In this document: in pieces, positions 19,771-29,503 of the stretch
Layout of the letters: each line of letters starts with the position of its first letter
Position numbering within the stretch: position 1 is the first letter of the stretch
DNA from: CAVPEW01 sp963703565
GTDB lineage: Bacteria > Actinomycetota > Acidimicrobiia > Acidimicrobiales > VFJN01
NCBI GenBank assembly: GCA_963703565.1
Contig: CAVPEW010000030.1
Coordinates: forward strand, 92,805 to 156,804
Direction of reading: 5' to 3'
Length of the DNA: 64,000 bases
The notes under the pieces: model-generated
Told to the model about the DNA's origin: nothing
Databases searched by the model: none
Seen by the model: only the letters and a program-made list of their open reading frames with translations
Made by a program: the position numbers and the translations under genes

Positions 19771-19910
19771 GGGGCCTCGGACAACACCTCCCCCGGCCCT
19801 ACCCGGCGGCGCACCGCGACCACGGAGGGCGCGTATCGGCAGTGGGCCCTTCCACCTTGAGCGTTTTCTCGCTACGTTGCGTGCTCAACAAAGTCGGGCG
19901 ACGAAAGCGG

Positions 19911-21101
19911 GTGGATGAAGTGGGACGATCTCCTCGACGGCGCAGCAGCGCCGTCCTGATCGCTGCTGCCGCTCTGGCGGCGGTGGCACTGCCGGCCAGC
20001 AGCGGTACCGGCCCCGAGCCGACCTACACGGCGGGCGCGTTCCCCGGTGACGGGGGTGTGATCCGGCTCCACACGGGCCAGGACGACTACGTCCGCGTCG
20101 ATCCCGCAGGGGCCGCGACCGGCACCCCGCAACCGTTGAGCGCCACACGTTGCGAGCTGTCTGCGCCGCTGCCGAGCGCGTTGACCTTCGCCGCGACCGG
20201 TCGCAGCTCCGTCGGGTTCATCCAGGACGCGATCGGCCTGCGGGCCAGAGGCGAGGGTCAGGGCACCTCGTGCGGCCAGGTCAACGGCAGCGGCGAGGCG
20301 CTGGTGGTCTCGACGCCGGGCAAGGCGATGGACTTCGCAGAGCTCGACATCGAGGGCAAGTTCGGTGCCACCGTCGTGGCGGCCCTGTACCGGGGCACAG
20401 AGCTGGTGACCACCCAGACATTGGCCAGCGGAGGGCCCGACTCGGGTCCCGACTCGAGCGACGGCGACAACTTCCGCTGGCGGGTCGGCACGCCGGTGGG
20501 CTCGACCGCCACGGTGTACTTCGACCAGATCCGACTCAGCGTGTCGCCGTCCACGCCCGACGGTGCGTTCTCCCTCGAAGGAGGCGCTGACGGCACCGCA
20601 CCCGAACCCGGTGGCCTCGGCTCGACGTTGGCCACCTCCGACTCGCTGTTCCACTACGTGTCCATCGACGGCTTCCTCACCTGCGGAGGAGCCCCCACGG
20701 TCGAAGGTGACGGCACCTCGGTCCCGATGGCCTCGATCCGGCTGCTGGCCAGCGAGGGCTGCGAGTCGCTGCCCTACAACCTCGAGGTAGGAGTCGACGG
20801 CAACGGTTGGAACACCGTGACCTTCGAGAAGGCCGCCGACGGCGACGAGAGGTTCTCGGCCACCCTGACCTGGACGCCCGAAGAGGCCGCCTACCCGGTG
20901 TCGCCCACCAAGATCGACTACGGGCTTGGCGACGGGCCCCACCTCCTGCAGTGGTGCAGCGTCGACGGCAACGGCACCCCGACCGCACCCGAGGGTGAGC
21001 CGTGGTGCCTGACCAGCCACACCTCGACCCTGCTGCCCAGCGGGGAGATGCAGGTCGTCGAGACCCTGTTGGGGTCGGGCGACCCGTTCAGCTTCCGCTG
21101 A
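19911..21101 (+). CDS. secreted protein of unknown function
   Basis: This protein of about 396 aa is unrecognised. A basic start followed by SSAVLIAAAALAAVALPASSG forms a signal peptide. The mature part is beta-rich, contains about seven Cys in pairs, and has two lectin- or jelly-roll-like regions separated near residue 230 (ALSLEGGADGTAPEPGG-like linker). GTG 19911 is chosen; GTG 19881 is also in frame but lies only 2 nt after a TACGTT hexamer. It converges on the cyclase/ATPase gene with a 14-bp overlap. It is probably surface-exposed or extracellular. Confidence 0.65.
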   Translation: MDEVGRSPRRRSSAVLIAAAALAAVALPASSGTGPEPTYTAGAFPGDGGVIRLHTGQDDYVRVDPAGAATGTPQPLSATRCELSAPLPSALTFAATGRSSVGFIQDAIGLRARGEGQGTSCGQVNGSGEALVVSTPGKAMDFAELDIEGKFGATVVAALYRGTELVTTQTLASGGPDSGPDSSDGDNFRWRVGTPVGSTATVYFDQIRLSVSPSTPDGAFSLEGGADGTAPEPGGLGSTLATSDSLFHYVSIDGFLTCGGAPTVEGDGTSVPMASIRLLASEGCESLPYNLEVGVDGNGWNTVTFEKAADGDERFSATLTWTPEEAAYPVSPTKIDYGLGDGPHLLQWCSVDGNGTPTAPEGEPWCLTSHTSTLLPSGEMQVVETLLGSGDPFSFR

Positions 21102-24100
21102 TCGGAGCCGGCGGCGCCGGCACCACCCGGGCGATCACGCCGAGCTGTTCGAACAGCTCGGCCGCCCTGGTGGCATCGGCGCCGCCGTCGCTGCCATCGC
21201 GGCCGCGGACCGAGGCGAGCCGCGCTCTCAGCGCCCTCAGCTGCGCCTCCTCGTAGGGAAGGAACTGCGCCTCAGCGGCGTCGAGGCCGACCTTCAGGTG
21301 GTGCTCGGCCTCGGCCGTGTCGCCCAGGGCCAGCAGAGCCGACGCCCGTACCCGCTCGACGGGGGCCACCAGGACCGCTGCGTCCGCGCCGGCCGCGGCG
21401 ACCGCCTTGTCGAGCACATCGAGCGCCCCCGTGGGGTCTCCGGCGTCGACCAGGCAGGACGAGCGGTGCACCGCCGCTTCGAGAGCGGTGCCCGCCACGC
21501 CGAGCCGCTCGAGGTCGGCTTGAGCGGTGGCCAACAGCGTTGCCGCCTCGCCCGGTTCGCCTCGACCCGCCACGAGGCGGGCCAGCTGGATGTCCGCGAA
21601 GGCGGCGCCGTCGGGGAAGCCCGAGGCCCGCAGCACCCGGGAGGCCTCGGCCAGCAGCGGCTCGGCCTCGTCGTAGCGACCCTGGTTGACCAGGATCTCG
21701 CCCACGTTCATGCCCATCCCGGCGGCCTGCCAGGAGTTGCCCGCCCGGTGCAGCACAGCTCGCGCCCGCTCGTACCAGCTGGTCGCACCGTCCCAGCGGC
21801 CGTGGAAGTACTCGTCGGCGCCAAGGGTGGTCATGACCGCGGCCTGGCCGTTGAGGTCACCGAGGTCCTCGAAGATCTCCAGGGCCTCCGATGATCGCCA
21901 CGCCTGGTCGGCGCGCCCGAGCATCAGGTGCGCCCAGTCGAGCACCGTGTAGGCGCGCGCCAACGCTGACCGCTCGTCGCTGGCTCTGGCCGTCTCCACG
22001 GCGCGCTCGGCCGCCACGAGAGCGTCGCGGAACCGGCCCTGTGCCTGACGCACCAGAGCCGTCATCGTCTGCAGCTGGGCCTCGAGCGCCCTGGCCTCGC
22101 GACCCGGCAGGGCCGACAGGGTGCGCCGCGCCACGGCGATCTCGCGCAGCGCGCTCGGGAACGCCCCGGCACGCTCACGTGCCCGGGCCCGGCGCAGCAG
22201 CAGCCCTGCGGCGGACAGTGGATCCTGCGAGACCAGCCGCGACGCGCGCCGGTAGGCGTCGAGCGCCGCGTCGAACTGGCCCGCCTGCTCCTGTACGTCG
22301 CCGAGCCTGGTGAGGACCTCCGCACGGGTCTCGTCGCTGACCTCGGGCAGTCTGCGGGCGGCGGCCAGTGCCCGCCGGTAGAGCACGGCGGCGTCGGAGT
22401 TGGCCGAGGCGCCACGCGCCCGGTCGCCGGCGACGATGCCGTAGCGCCACGCCTTGTCGAAGCGCTGCGCCTCAGAGAAGTGCAGCGACAGCGAGTCGGC
22501 GCTGCGTTCGGGCTCGTCGCCCGCGAGACGCTCGATCGCCTCGGCGGCGATCAGGTGCAGCTCGCGGCGACGCTCGTAGGGGAGGCGCCCGTAGGCCACC
22601 TCTTGGAGCAGGGCGTGACGGAACCGGTAGTGATCGCCGTCGACGGCGAGGTACTCGCCGAGTCGTGCCATCGTCGCGGGGTCGATGTCGAGGCCCTCGT
22701 GGCGCAGGATCTCCTGGCCGACGGGGATCGGGAACCGCCGGCCGAGCACCGCGGCATAACGCAGGACCTTGGTCGGCAGGGGCCCGAGCCGGTCGAGGCG
22801 CACGCCGATGACCGCGTCGACCGAGTCCGGCAGCGCCTCGAAGCTCCCCTCCGAACGCGTCGCGTCGACGATCTCGCGCACGTAGAGCGGGTGGCCGCCG
22901 GAGCGGCCGACGAGGGCGTCGACCTCGTGGGGGCGCAACGGCGCGGCACCGGAGGCGGCCACCACCAGCGCCTCGGTGTCGGCGGCGCTTAGGGGGGCCA
23001 GCTCGAGCGAGGGACCGGATGGGACGAAGCCACCCGACTCGGGCCGGCGCAGCACGATGACCGCCCAGCGGTTGGACTCGGCCGAATCGGCCAGTCGCCG
23101 CGCGACGTACGTCGAGGCCTCGTCGAGCCACTGGGCGTCGTCGAGCACGATCACCGCCGGTCCGCCCAGCGCTCGTCGGGCCAGCTCCTCGAACAGCTCG
23201 GCCACGCGCTCCTTGCGGAAGGCCGGATCGATCACCTCGGACTCGGCAGTGGGCGCGACCTGCACGTCGACCAGCTCGCCGATCAGGGGCAGGTAGGGCA
23301 GCAGGGCAGGTGCAAGAGCCCCGACACGGCGCGCCAGCGCGGCGGGGTCTCCCGGTGACGGGGGCCCCAGCTGGAGCAGGCGCCGCACGGGGTCTCGCAG
23401 CGCCCCGTAGGGGCGGGACGCCTCGTAGAGCTCGGCGACGACCTCGAACACCGGCAGGTCCGGGTGGGCGGACAGGGCCTCGGCGGCGATGCGCGACTTG
23501 CCCATGCCGGCGTCGCCGACGACCCCGACCACCGACCCGTGCCCCGCCAGGGCCGATGCCAGCGCTGCGTCGAGCATGGCCAGCTCGACGGACCGGCCGG
23601 TGAAGGGGAGCTCGGAGGTGACCGCGGCGTCCTGGGCCCCGAGGGCCTCGCCCACGTCATAGGACTGCACGAGCTCGCTCTTGCCCTTCACCGCGAACGG
23701 CTCGAGCGCTGCGGAAGCGAACCGGGTCCGTGAACCGGCCAACACCACCGGAGTGGCGTAGATGCGACCGGGCGGTGCTGCGCTCATCACCCGAGCGGCC
23801 AGGTTCACCGTGTCGCCCATCACCGTGTAGGCAGAGCGGAACGACGCGCCGACCTCGCCGACGAAGACGTGGCCGCGGTGCAAGCCGACCTGGACGGCCA
23901 GGCGCGGGCGGGCGTCGAGGACGGCGCGTGCGGCACGCAGGATGCGACCGTCGTCGTCCTCCAGGGCGCTGGGCACCCCGGCCACGGCGATCAACTTGCC
24001 TCCATCGGTGTCCACGTCGGTGCCGAGCAGGGTCACCCCTTCGGCCTCGATCGCCTCCTGGGCGGTGCGCACGAGCTCGTCGAGCGCCGAGGCCACCACC

Positions 24101-24984
24101 GCCGGACCCTCGTCGGCCATGAGCCGGTCGACCCCTGTGAAGCGGAAGAACGCCACCGTGGCGACCCGGTGCTCGGGCTCGGGCCGGCCAGCGGCGAGGT
24201 GGGCCCGAAGCGCCGCGGGCACGAACGGGAGCACCGCGGGGCTCTCGGCCACGCCGGAGCGGTCCACCGCGTGCACCGGGGGTTCCACCCCGGCGCGCCG
24301 CCACCCGAGCAGGTGGCCGGGGCCCAGGGACCGCAGCGGGGCACGGCCGTGGAGCGCCTCCCGGGTCGTGTCACTGACGAGGATCTCGCCCGCGCTCGCC
24401 GCCTTCTCCATCGCGGCGACGGTCGAGGCGGCGGGCCCGGTGACGAGTAGCTCGATGTGCGACGAGCCGGCGCGGAAGAAGTGGACGGGACCGGTGTGGA
24501 TCCCGACCGACATGGCCAGCGAGAGGGTGCCAACCGCGCTCGCCGCGGTCCGGCTCGTGTCGCGCAGCGACTGGCGCATCTCGACCGCGGCGGCGCACGC
24601 CTGAGCAGCGTGGTCAGGACCGCGGAACGCCAGGAGCAGGGCGTCCCCGCCGAACTTGAGCAGTGAGCCCTGGCGAGCGCGTGCGGCGCCGAGCATCCCG
24701 CCGAAGACCTCGTTGAGGATCCCCGTGAGCTGCTCGGCTCCGATGCGACCCAGCCGGGCGAGGCGCTCTGACAGCTTGGTGAAGCCCGAGATGTCGGCGA
24801 AGAGCAACGTGGCGTCGATCTCGTGCCACAGCGCGGGTCCGTCGGTCGACCACTCCAGCAGCACCTCTGGCACGAGACGCTGGAGATCGACGGCCTGCAC
24901 GTCACGCTCGCCCGGCCCTCCCGCCGGCTCTGGACGGGAACGTCGCGGACCCACCTGCTCGATGGTCGCGCCGCCCACGGTCAT
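21088..24984 (-). CDS. adenylate/guanylate cyclase-type regulator with AAA ATPase and TPRs
   Basis: This very large 1298-aa signalling protein has two class III cyclase homology domains at the N-terminus. The first (LLFADISGFTKLSE, LLKFGGDALLLAF) keeps both metal-binding aspartates. The second (VAFFRFTGVD, GDTVNLAARVMS) lacks the first but keeps the N/R transition-state pair, so the two could form one active heterodimeric site. Then come a STAND/LuxR-MAL-type ATPase (Walker A GDAGMGKSR; Walker B PAVIVLDDAQWLDE) and about 500 residues of TPR-like helices. No LuxR HTH is seen at the end. ATG 24984 has TAACCT 6 nt upstream. Confidence 0.9.
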   Translation of the reverse strand: MTVGGATIEQVGPRRSRPEPAGGPGERDVQAVDLQRLVPEVLLEWSTDGPALWHEIDATLLFADISGFTKLSERLARLGRIGAEQLTGILNEVFGGMLGAARARQGSLLKFGGDALLLAFRGPDHAAQACAAAVEMRQSLRDTSRTAASAVGTLSLAMSVGIHTGPVHFFRAGSSHIELLVTGPAASTVAAMEKAASAGEILVSDTTREALHGRAPLRSLGPGHLLGWRRAGVEPPVHAVDRSGVAESPAVLPFVPAALRAHLAAGRPEPEHRVATVAFFRFTGVDRLMADEGPAVVASALDELVRTAQEAIEAEGVTLLGTDVDTDGGKLIAVAGVPSALEDDDGRILRAARAVLDARPRLAVQVGLHRGHVFVGEVGASFRSAYTVMGDTVNLAARVMSAAPPGRIYATPVVLAGSRTRFASAALEPFAVKGKSELVQSYDVGEALGAQDAAVTSELPFTGRSVELAMLDAALASALAGHGSVVGVVGDAGMGKSRIAAEALSAHPDLPVFEVVAELYEASRPYGALRDPVRRLLQLGPPSPGDPAALARRVGALAPALLPYLPLIGELVDVQVAPTAESEVIDPAFRKERVAELFEELARRALGGPAVIVLDDAQWLDEASTYVARRLADSAESNRWAVIVLRRPESGGFVPSGPSLELAPLSAADTEALVVAASGAAPLRPHEVDALVGRSGGHPLYVREIVDATRSEGSFEALPDSVDAVIGVRLDRLGPLPTKVLRYAAVLGRRFPIPVGQEILRHEGLDIDPATMARLGEYLAVDGDHYRFRHALLQEVAYGRLPYERRRELHLIAAEAIERLAGDEPERSADSLSLHFSEAQRFDKAWRYGIVAGDRARGASANSDAAVLYRRALAAARRLPEVSDETRAEVLTRLGDVQEQAGQFDAALDAYRRASRLVSQDPLSAAGLLLRRARARERAGAFPSALREIAVARRTLSALPGREARALEAQLQTMTALVRQAQGRFRDALVAAERAVETARASDERSALARAYTVLDWAHLMLGRADQAWRSSEALEIFEDLGDLNGQAAVMTTLGADEYFHGRWDGATSWYERARAVLHRAGNSWQAAGMGMNVGEILVNQGRYDEAEPLLAEASRVLRASGFPDGAAFADIQLARLVAGRGEPGEAATLLATAQADLERLGVAGTALEAAVHRSSCLVDAGDPTGALDVLDKAVAAAGADAAVLVAPVERVRASALLALGDTAEAEHHLKVGLDAAEAQFLPYEEAQLRALRARLASVRGRDGSDGGADATRAAELFEQLGVIARVVPAPPAPISGS

Positions 24985-24990
24985 GACCGC

Positions 24991-24996
24991 AGGTTA
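24991..24996 (-). promoter_or_regulatory. TAACCT -10 element, leaderless
   Basis: TAACCT on the minus strand ends 6 nt before ATG 24984 of the cyclase/ATPase gene. Confidence 0.5.
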
Positions 24997-25114
24997 GGTG
25001 CAGGGGTCGGGCGCCGGAGGATGGCGTACGCGTATCCGGGCGAATCGGACAGGCCGTTCGGCCCGTTCTCGACCATGTGCTCAAGGCGCCGCCCGGTCGG
25101 GCCGATCCGGCGAC

Positions 25115-27077
25115 GTGACCGTGCCCGCGCCTGCCGTCGCCCCCGTCCTGCGGATGGGGATCGAACCCATCCGACGTCGCCGCGTCACCCGGGTCGCGGC
25201 GGTGGCGGCGATGGTCGTCACGATCGCGTACCTGGGGTGGCGGCTCACCTCGACGCTGGCCTGGGGCTGCTGGTGGGTGTCGCTGCCCCTGTTGGGACTC
25301 GAGGTTCACGCCGCCGTGAGCCTCTGCTTGTTCACGTGGTCGACGTGGGACCTGGACGCCGCGGCGCGTCCCGCTCCGGTCAGGGCCGCGCCGGGACGGG
25401 TCGCGGTGCTGATCCCAACCTACAACGAGGCGCCCGACGTGCTGCTGCCCGTCATCGCCGCCGCCGTGGAGCTCGAGCCGGCACACGAGACCTGGGTCCT
25501 CGACGACGGCGACCGTCCCGAGATCGCTGCGCTCGCCGCCTCCCTGGGGGCGCGGTACCTGGCCCGGCCGACCCACGAGCACGCCAAGGCCGGCAACGTC
25601 AACCACGCTCTCGAGCACGTCGGCGCCGACTTCGTCGCCATCCTCGATGCTGATCACGTGGCGCTGCCGGGCCTGCTGGTGGACACGCTCGGCTACTTCG
25701 ACGACGAGCGGCTGGCACTGGTTCAGACGCCTCAGGACTTCTACAACCTCGACTCGTTCGAGCACGCGGGGGCCGGCCGGCGCGGGCGCCACGCCTACAA
25801 CGAGCAGGCGCTGTTCTACCGTGTGATCCAACCCGGCAAGAACCGCTGGGGCGCCGCCTTCTGGTGCGGGACCGGAGCCGTGGTGCGCGTCGAGCGCGCT
25901 GCGCGAGGTGGGCGGGGTCGCCACCGACAGCATCACCGAGGACATCCTGACCACGGTGCGCCTCCACCGGCACGGCTGGCGCACCGTGTACCACAACGAC
26001 GTCCTGGCCCGAGGCCTCGCTGCGGCCGACGCCCACCAGTACGCCACCCAGCGCCTCCGCTGGGGCACCGGCGCCATGCAGGTGTTGCGCGGCCCGGACA
26101 ACCCACTCACCTGCCCGGGCCTGCGGCTGAGCCAGCGCGCCTGCTACGCCGCGACCCTCATGGGCTGGTTCGACGCCTGGCGTTCGCTGGGCTACCTGCT
26201 CGTGCCGATGGTCGTGCTGGTCACCGGGGCGGTACCGATCCGCGCCGACGTGGGGACCTTCGCGATCGCCTTCGGTGTGACCTTCGCGTTGCAGCGCCTC
26301 GCCCTGGCCCGCCTCGGGCGGGGTCTGGCACCGATGGTGACGTCCACGGTGTTCGACATCGTGCGCCTCGCTCCCAACCTCGCGGCCACAGGCACCCTGT
26401 TGGGGTCGCGCGACCACAGCTTCAACGTCACGCCCAAGGGCCGCACCGGCACCGACCGGGTCCACGGTCGCGAGCCGGTCCTGCTCGACCTGCTGCTGCT
26501 GGCGAGCACCTTCACAGCCATGTGGTTCGCGGCCAGCGCTGCGGGATGGACCCCACTGCACTACGGCGTGCCCTGGGCGGCCTTCGGGGCCGCCGGCTGG
26601 CTGGTGGTCAACTCGATGCTCGTCTCCGCTGCCGTCTCGCGCATCCGCCACCCCCGCTTCGCCGCCGAGCGCCGAGCCTCGGTGCGCTTCGCGGTGTCGC
26701 TGGACGGCGCTCTCGCCACCACCACCTTGCCTGGCGATCCGGGCCCGTCCCATCCGGTCCGGATCGTGGACCTCTCGCTCACCGGCGCGCGCATCTGCGC
26801 TCGAGAACTGCCCGAGTCGGGGACCGTTGTGCGCCTGGCCGTGCACGATGCCGACGGTCCGCTCGTGCTGGAGGCTCAGGTGAGGGGTCGCTGGCGCGAT
26901 CACGCCGGCCTGGAGTTCGGTCCCGGCCAGGTCGGCGCCCGGGCCCAGCTCGCGCGCCGGCTCTTCCACGACGAGGTGGCCGGGCTGGTCTGCGACGAGT
27001 CCGACCCGAGCGGCAGCGAGAGGCCCATCCCCGCGCCCGGGCAGGAGCGGCGCAGCTCGCACCTCGCCATGGCTTGA
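25115..27077 (+). CDS. BcsA-like glycosyltransferase with PilZ domain, frameshifted
   Basis: This is a membrane glycosyltransferase of the cellulose-synthase type (about 653 aa once repaired). N-terminal membrane helices are followed by GT2 motifs: LIPTYNEAP, DDG in WVLDDGDRPE, DxD in ILDADHVA, TED in SITEDILTTVRLHRHG and QRLRW in TQRLRWGTGAM. More helices follow, then a C-terminal PilZ domain with RASVR and DLSLTGA, the c-di-GMP binding pair. The frame breaks at about 25890-25900, between GTGAVVR and EVGGVATDSITED; removing one base rejoins it. GTG 25115 is the proposed start. It probably makes a beta-glucan or related polysaccharide under c-di-GMP control. Confidence 0.85.
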
Positions 27078-27105
27078 ACCCTCCGAGGACGATGGCGCCG
27101 GCGAG

Positions 27106-27360
27106 TCACCCTTGACGAGGCTGGTGGTCAGGATGGCGCCGGCGTTGACCATCGGGTTGAAGGGGCGGCCGTCGCAGGTCGAAGCTTCCCCACGTCGTAG
27201 CGGTCGCCGTCGACGGTGACCACAGAGACGGCGAAGCAGTCGGGGTCGGCCCGACCCAGCGGTGGGATGTAGGCGGCGACCGTGCCGTCTCGCACCTCGA
27301 GCAGGTCGCGGTGCACCCGGTCAGCTCGGCCTGCAACGGCAGCCGCTTGGGATCGATCAT
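27106..27360 (-). pseudogene. glutaminase (glsA-type) remnant
   Basis: Two pieces of a serine-dependent glutaminase are recognisable in different frames. The N-terminal piece is VRDGTVAAYIPPLGRADPDC plus FAVSVVTVDGDRYDVG; the second is RPFNPMVNAGAILTTSLVKG. About 35 residues normally between them, including the Ser-x-x-Lys active site, are missing, and nothing of the C-terminal half remains. This is a decayed gene rather than a sequencing error. Confidence 0.7.
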
Positions 27361-27587
27361 CGTCGTGGCTCCACCGCTCGCTCGACGGCCGCAGCGAAGC
27401 GACCAGATCGGTGGGTCGGCGGTGTCTCACCAAGGTGACCGGCGGACCAACTAGAAGCGCGCTCTGGATCATCCGGGACCTCGCGGCATGGTGGCCGCCG
27501 ATCGTGCAGGGTCACCGGTCGACTCCTACGCTTCGCGCCACCGTCCGACTCCTGGGGGAGGAGACGCGCCGTGGGCGCGCACCGCAC

Positions 27588-28574
27588 ATGATTCAGACCC
27601 GACTGACCGAGATGCTCGACTGCGACCACCCCGTCATGCTCGCCGGCATGGGCGGCGTGTCATACGCCGAGCTCGTCGCCGCGGTGAGCGCTGCGGGTGG
27701 CTTCGGCACCATGGGGGCAGCCCCGATGGGGATCGAGCGCATGCGGGCCGACATGGCCGAGGTCCGCTCCCGCACCGACCGGCCCTTCGGCGTCGACCTG
27801 CTGACGGCCCTGCCCGAGGGTCTCACCGAATCGGTCGAGGCGATCATCGCCGGCGGAGCGTCCGTCTTCGTGGCGGGGCTCGGCGTCCCCCGCGACGTGG
27901 TCGACCTGTGCCACCGGTCAGGCGTGCTGGTGATCAACATGTGCGGCAAGGTCCGCCACGCCCTGGCCGCGGTGGAGGCGGGATGCGACGTTGTCGTCGC
28001 CCAGGGGACCGAGGCCGGCGGCCACACGGGACAGGTGGCGACCATGGCGCTGGTGCCCCAGGTCGTCGACGCGGTGGGCGACCGCGTGCCAGTGGTCGCC
28101 GCCGGCGGCATCGTCGATGGGCGGGGCCTGGCCGCCGCCCTTGCCCTCGGTGCCGACGGGGTGTGGATGGGCACCCGGTTCATCGCCACGCCCGAAGCGA
28201 ACGTCGTGGACGGCTACAGGGAGGCGATCCTGGCCGCCCAGGGGGAGGACACCGTGATCACCCGGGCCTACACGGGCAAGACGCTGCGGGCGATACGCAA
28301 CTCCTACACGCAGTACTTCGAGGACAACCCGGGCGAGCTCGCGCGGTTCCCTGACCAGATCATGCGCTCTGCGGGCGACGGCGCCATGCACCTCGGTGCT
28401 CACGGCGCGGCCGAGGGTGTGGACCCGACGAAGGAGTGCTTCGCCGCCGGCCAGGGGATAGGCGGGATCGACGACGTGGTACCTGCCGGCGAGCTGGTCG
28501 AGCGAATCGTGGCCGAGGCGGAGCGGGCTTTGGAGCGGGCTGGCGCGCTGCGCTCGGCGGGGACTCGAGGATGA
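27588..28574 (+). CDS. nitronate monooxygenase (2-nitropropane dioxygenase family)
   Basis: This FMN-dependent TIM-barrel oxidoreductase (328 aa) oxidises alkyl nitronates, or acts as an enoyl reductase-like enzyme in some clades. Visible motifs are PVMLAGMGGVSYAELVAAVS at the N-terminus, the catalytic loop VVAQGTEAGGHTGQ, the phosphate-binding VVAAGGIVDGRGLAAALALG and ADGVWMGTRFIAT. ATG 27588 is chosen: the frame is open upstream but that part overlaps the glutaminase remnant. A GGAGGAG lies about 27 nt upstream. Its TGA overlaps the next ATG (ATGA), so it forms an operon with the LLM oxidoreductase. Confidence 0.92.
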   Translation: MIQTRLTEMLDCDHPVMLAGMGGVSYAELVAAVSAAGGFGTMGAAPMGIERMRADMAEVRSRTDRPFGVDLLTALPEGLTESVEAIIAGGASVFVAGLGVPRDVVDLCHRSGVLVINMCGKVRHALAAVEAGCDVVVAQGTEAGGHTGQVATMALVPQVVDAVGDRVPVVAAGGIVDGRGLAAALALGADGVWMGTRFIATPEANVVDGYREAILAAQGEDTVITRAYTGKTLRAIRNSYTQYFEDNPGELARFPDQIMRSAGDGAMHLGAHGAAEGVDPTKECFAAGQGIGGIDDVVPAGELVERIVAEAERALERAGALRSAGTRG

Positions 28575-29503
28575 CAGCGGACGAGGCGCCGGTCGCGGTG
28601 GGGTCGATCCCGCCGCTGCAGCTCTCCGATCCCGATGCGGCTCGGGCCATCCTGGCCGAGATGGCCGACGCCGGGGTCGACCACCTCGTGGTCGGCGATC
28701 ACGTCAGCTTCTTCGGCGGCTTCGGCGTGGACGGCCTCCTCCACGCCACCGCACTGTCCATGCTGCACCCCACCCTCGCCGTGCACACCAGCGTGTACCT
28801 GCTGGTCCTGCGCCACCCGGTGCTGGTGGCCCGCCAGCTCTCGACGCTGTCGTCGATGGCGCCGGGACGGCTGGTCCTCGGCGTCGGTGTCGCCGGGGAG
28901 GACCGCAACGAGGTCGCTGCGTGCGGTGTCGATCCGAGCACCCGGGGCCGCCGAATGGACGAGACCATGTCACTGCTGCGAGCGCTCATGACCGGCGAGG
29001 CGGTCACCCACGACGGCGAGTTCTTCTCGCTCGCCGAGCCGACCTCGGTGCGCCCCGCGCCACCCGTGCCGGTGCCGATGGTCGTAGGCGGCCGCTCCGA
29101 AGCGGCGGTGCGCCGAGCCGGGCGCCTCGGCGACGGCTGGCTGGGCATCTGGGTCTCGCCCGATCGCTTCGCCAGGGCGGTCGCCCAGGCGGCCGAGGCT
29201 GCCGAGGAGGCTGGGCGCGGCGAGGTCGACTGGCGGCACGGGATGACGGTCTGGTGCGGGTTCGGCGACGACGCCGATGAGGGTCGTGCCGTGGTCTCGC
29301 GCGCCATGGAGGGGGTCTACGGCATCCCGTTCGAGCGCTTCGACCGCTACGTGCCTCGCGGCACCCCGGCCGACATCGCCGAAGCCTTGCGGCCTTACGT
29401 GGAGGTCGGCTGTCGGACGTTCAACCTGCTCGCCCAGACCGATGATCCCGCTGGCCTGCCGGCCGCGGTCGGCGAGGTCCGCCGACTGCTCGCGACCCGC
29501 TGA
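28571..29503 (+). CDS. LLM-class (F420-dependent type) oxidoreductase
   Basis: This 310-aa luciferase-like monooxygenase-fold protein is of the kind that in actinobacteria usually uses F420 or FMN. It shows DHLVVGDHVSFFGG, PGRLVLGVGVAGEDRNEVAACG and VPMVVGGRSEAAVRRAGRLGDGWLG, the characteristic (D/H)...GG.GP-type barrel motifs. It starts at ATG 28571 overlapping the nitronate monooxygenase stop, suggesting a joint role in handling nitro compounds or another xenobiotic; that is inference. Substrate is unknown and F420 versus FMN use cannot be separated by eye. A short hairpin follows the stop. Confidence 0.88.
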   Translation: MTADEAPVAVGSIPPLQLSDPDAARAILAEMADAGVDHLVVGDHVSFFGGFGVDGLLHATALSMLHPTLAVHTSVYLLVLRHPVLVARQLSTLSSMAPGRLVLGVGVAGEDRNEVAACGVDPSTRGRRMDETMSLLRALMTGEAVTHDGEFFSLAEPTSVRPAPPVPVPMVVGGRSEAAVRRAGRLGDGWLGIWVSPDRFARAVAQAAEAAEEAGRGEVDWRHGMTVWCGFGDDADEGRAVVSRAMEGVYGIPFERFDRYVPRGTPADIAEALRPYVEVGCRTFNLLAQTDDPAGLPAAVGEVRRLLATR

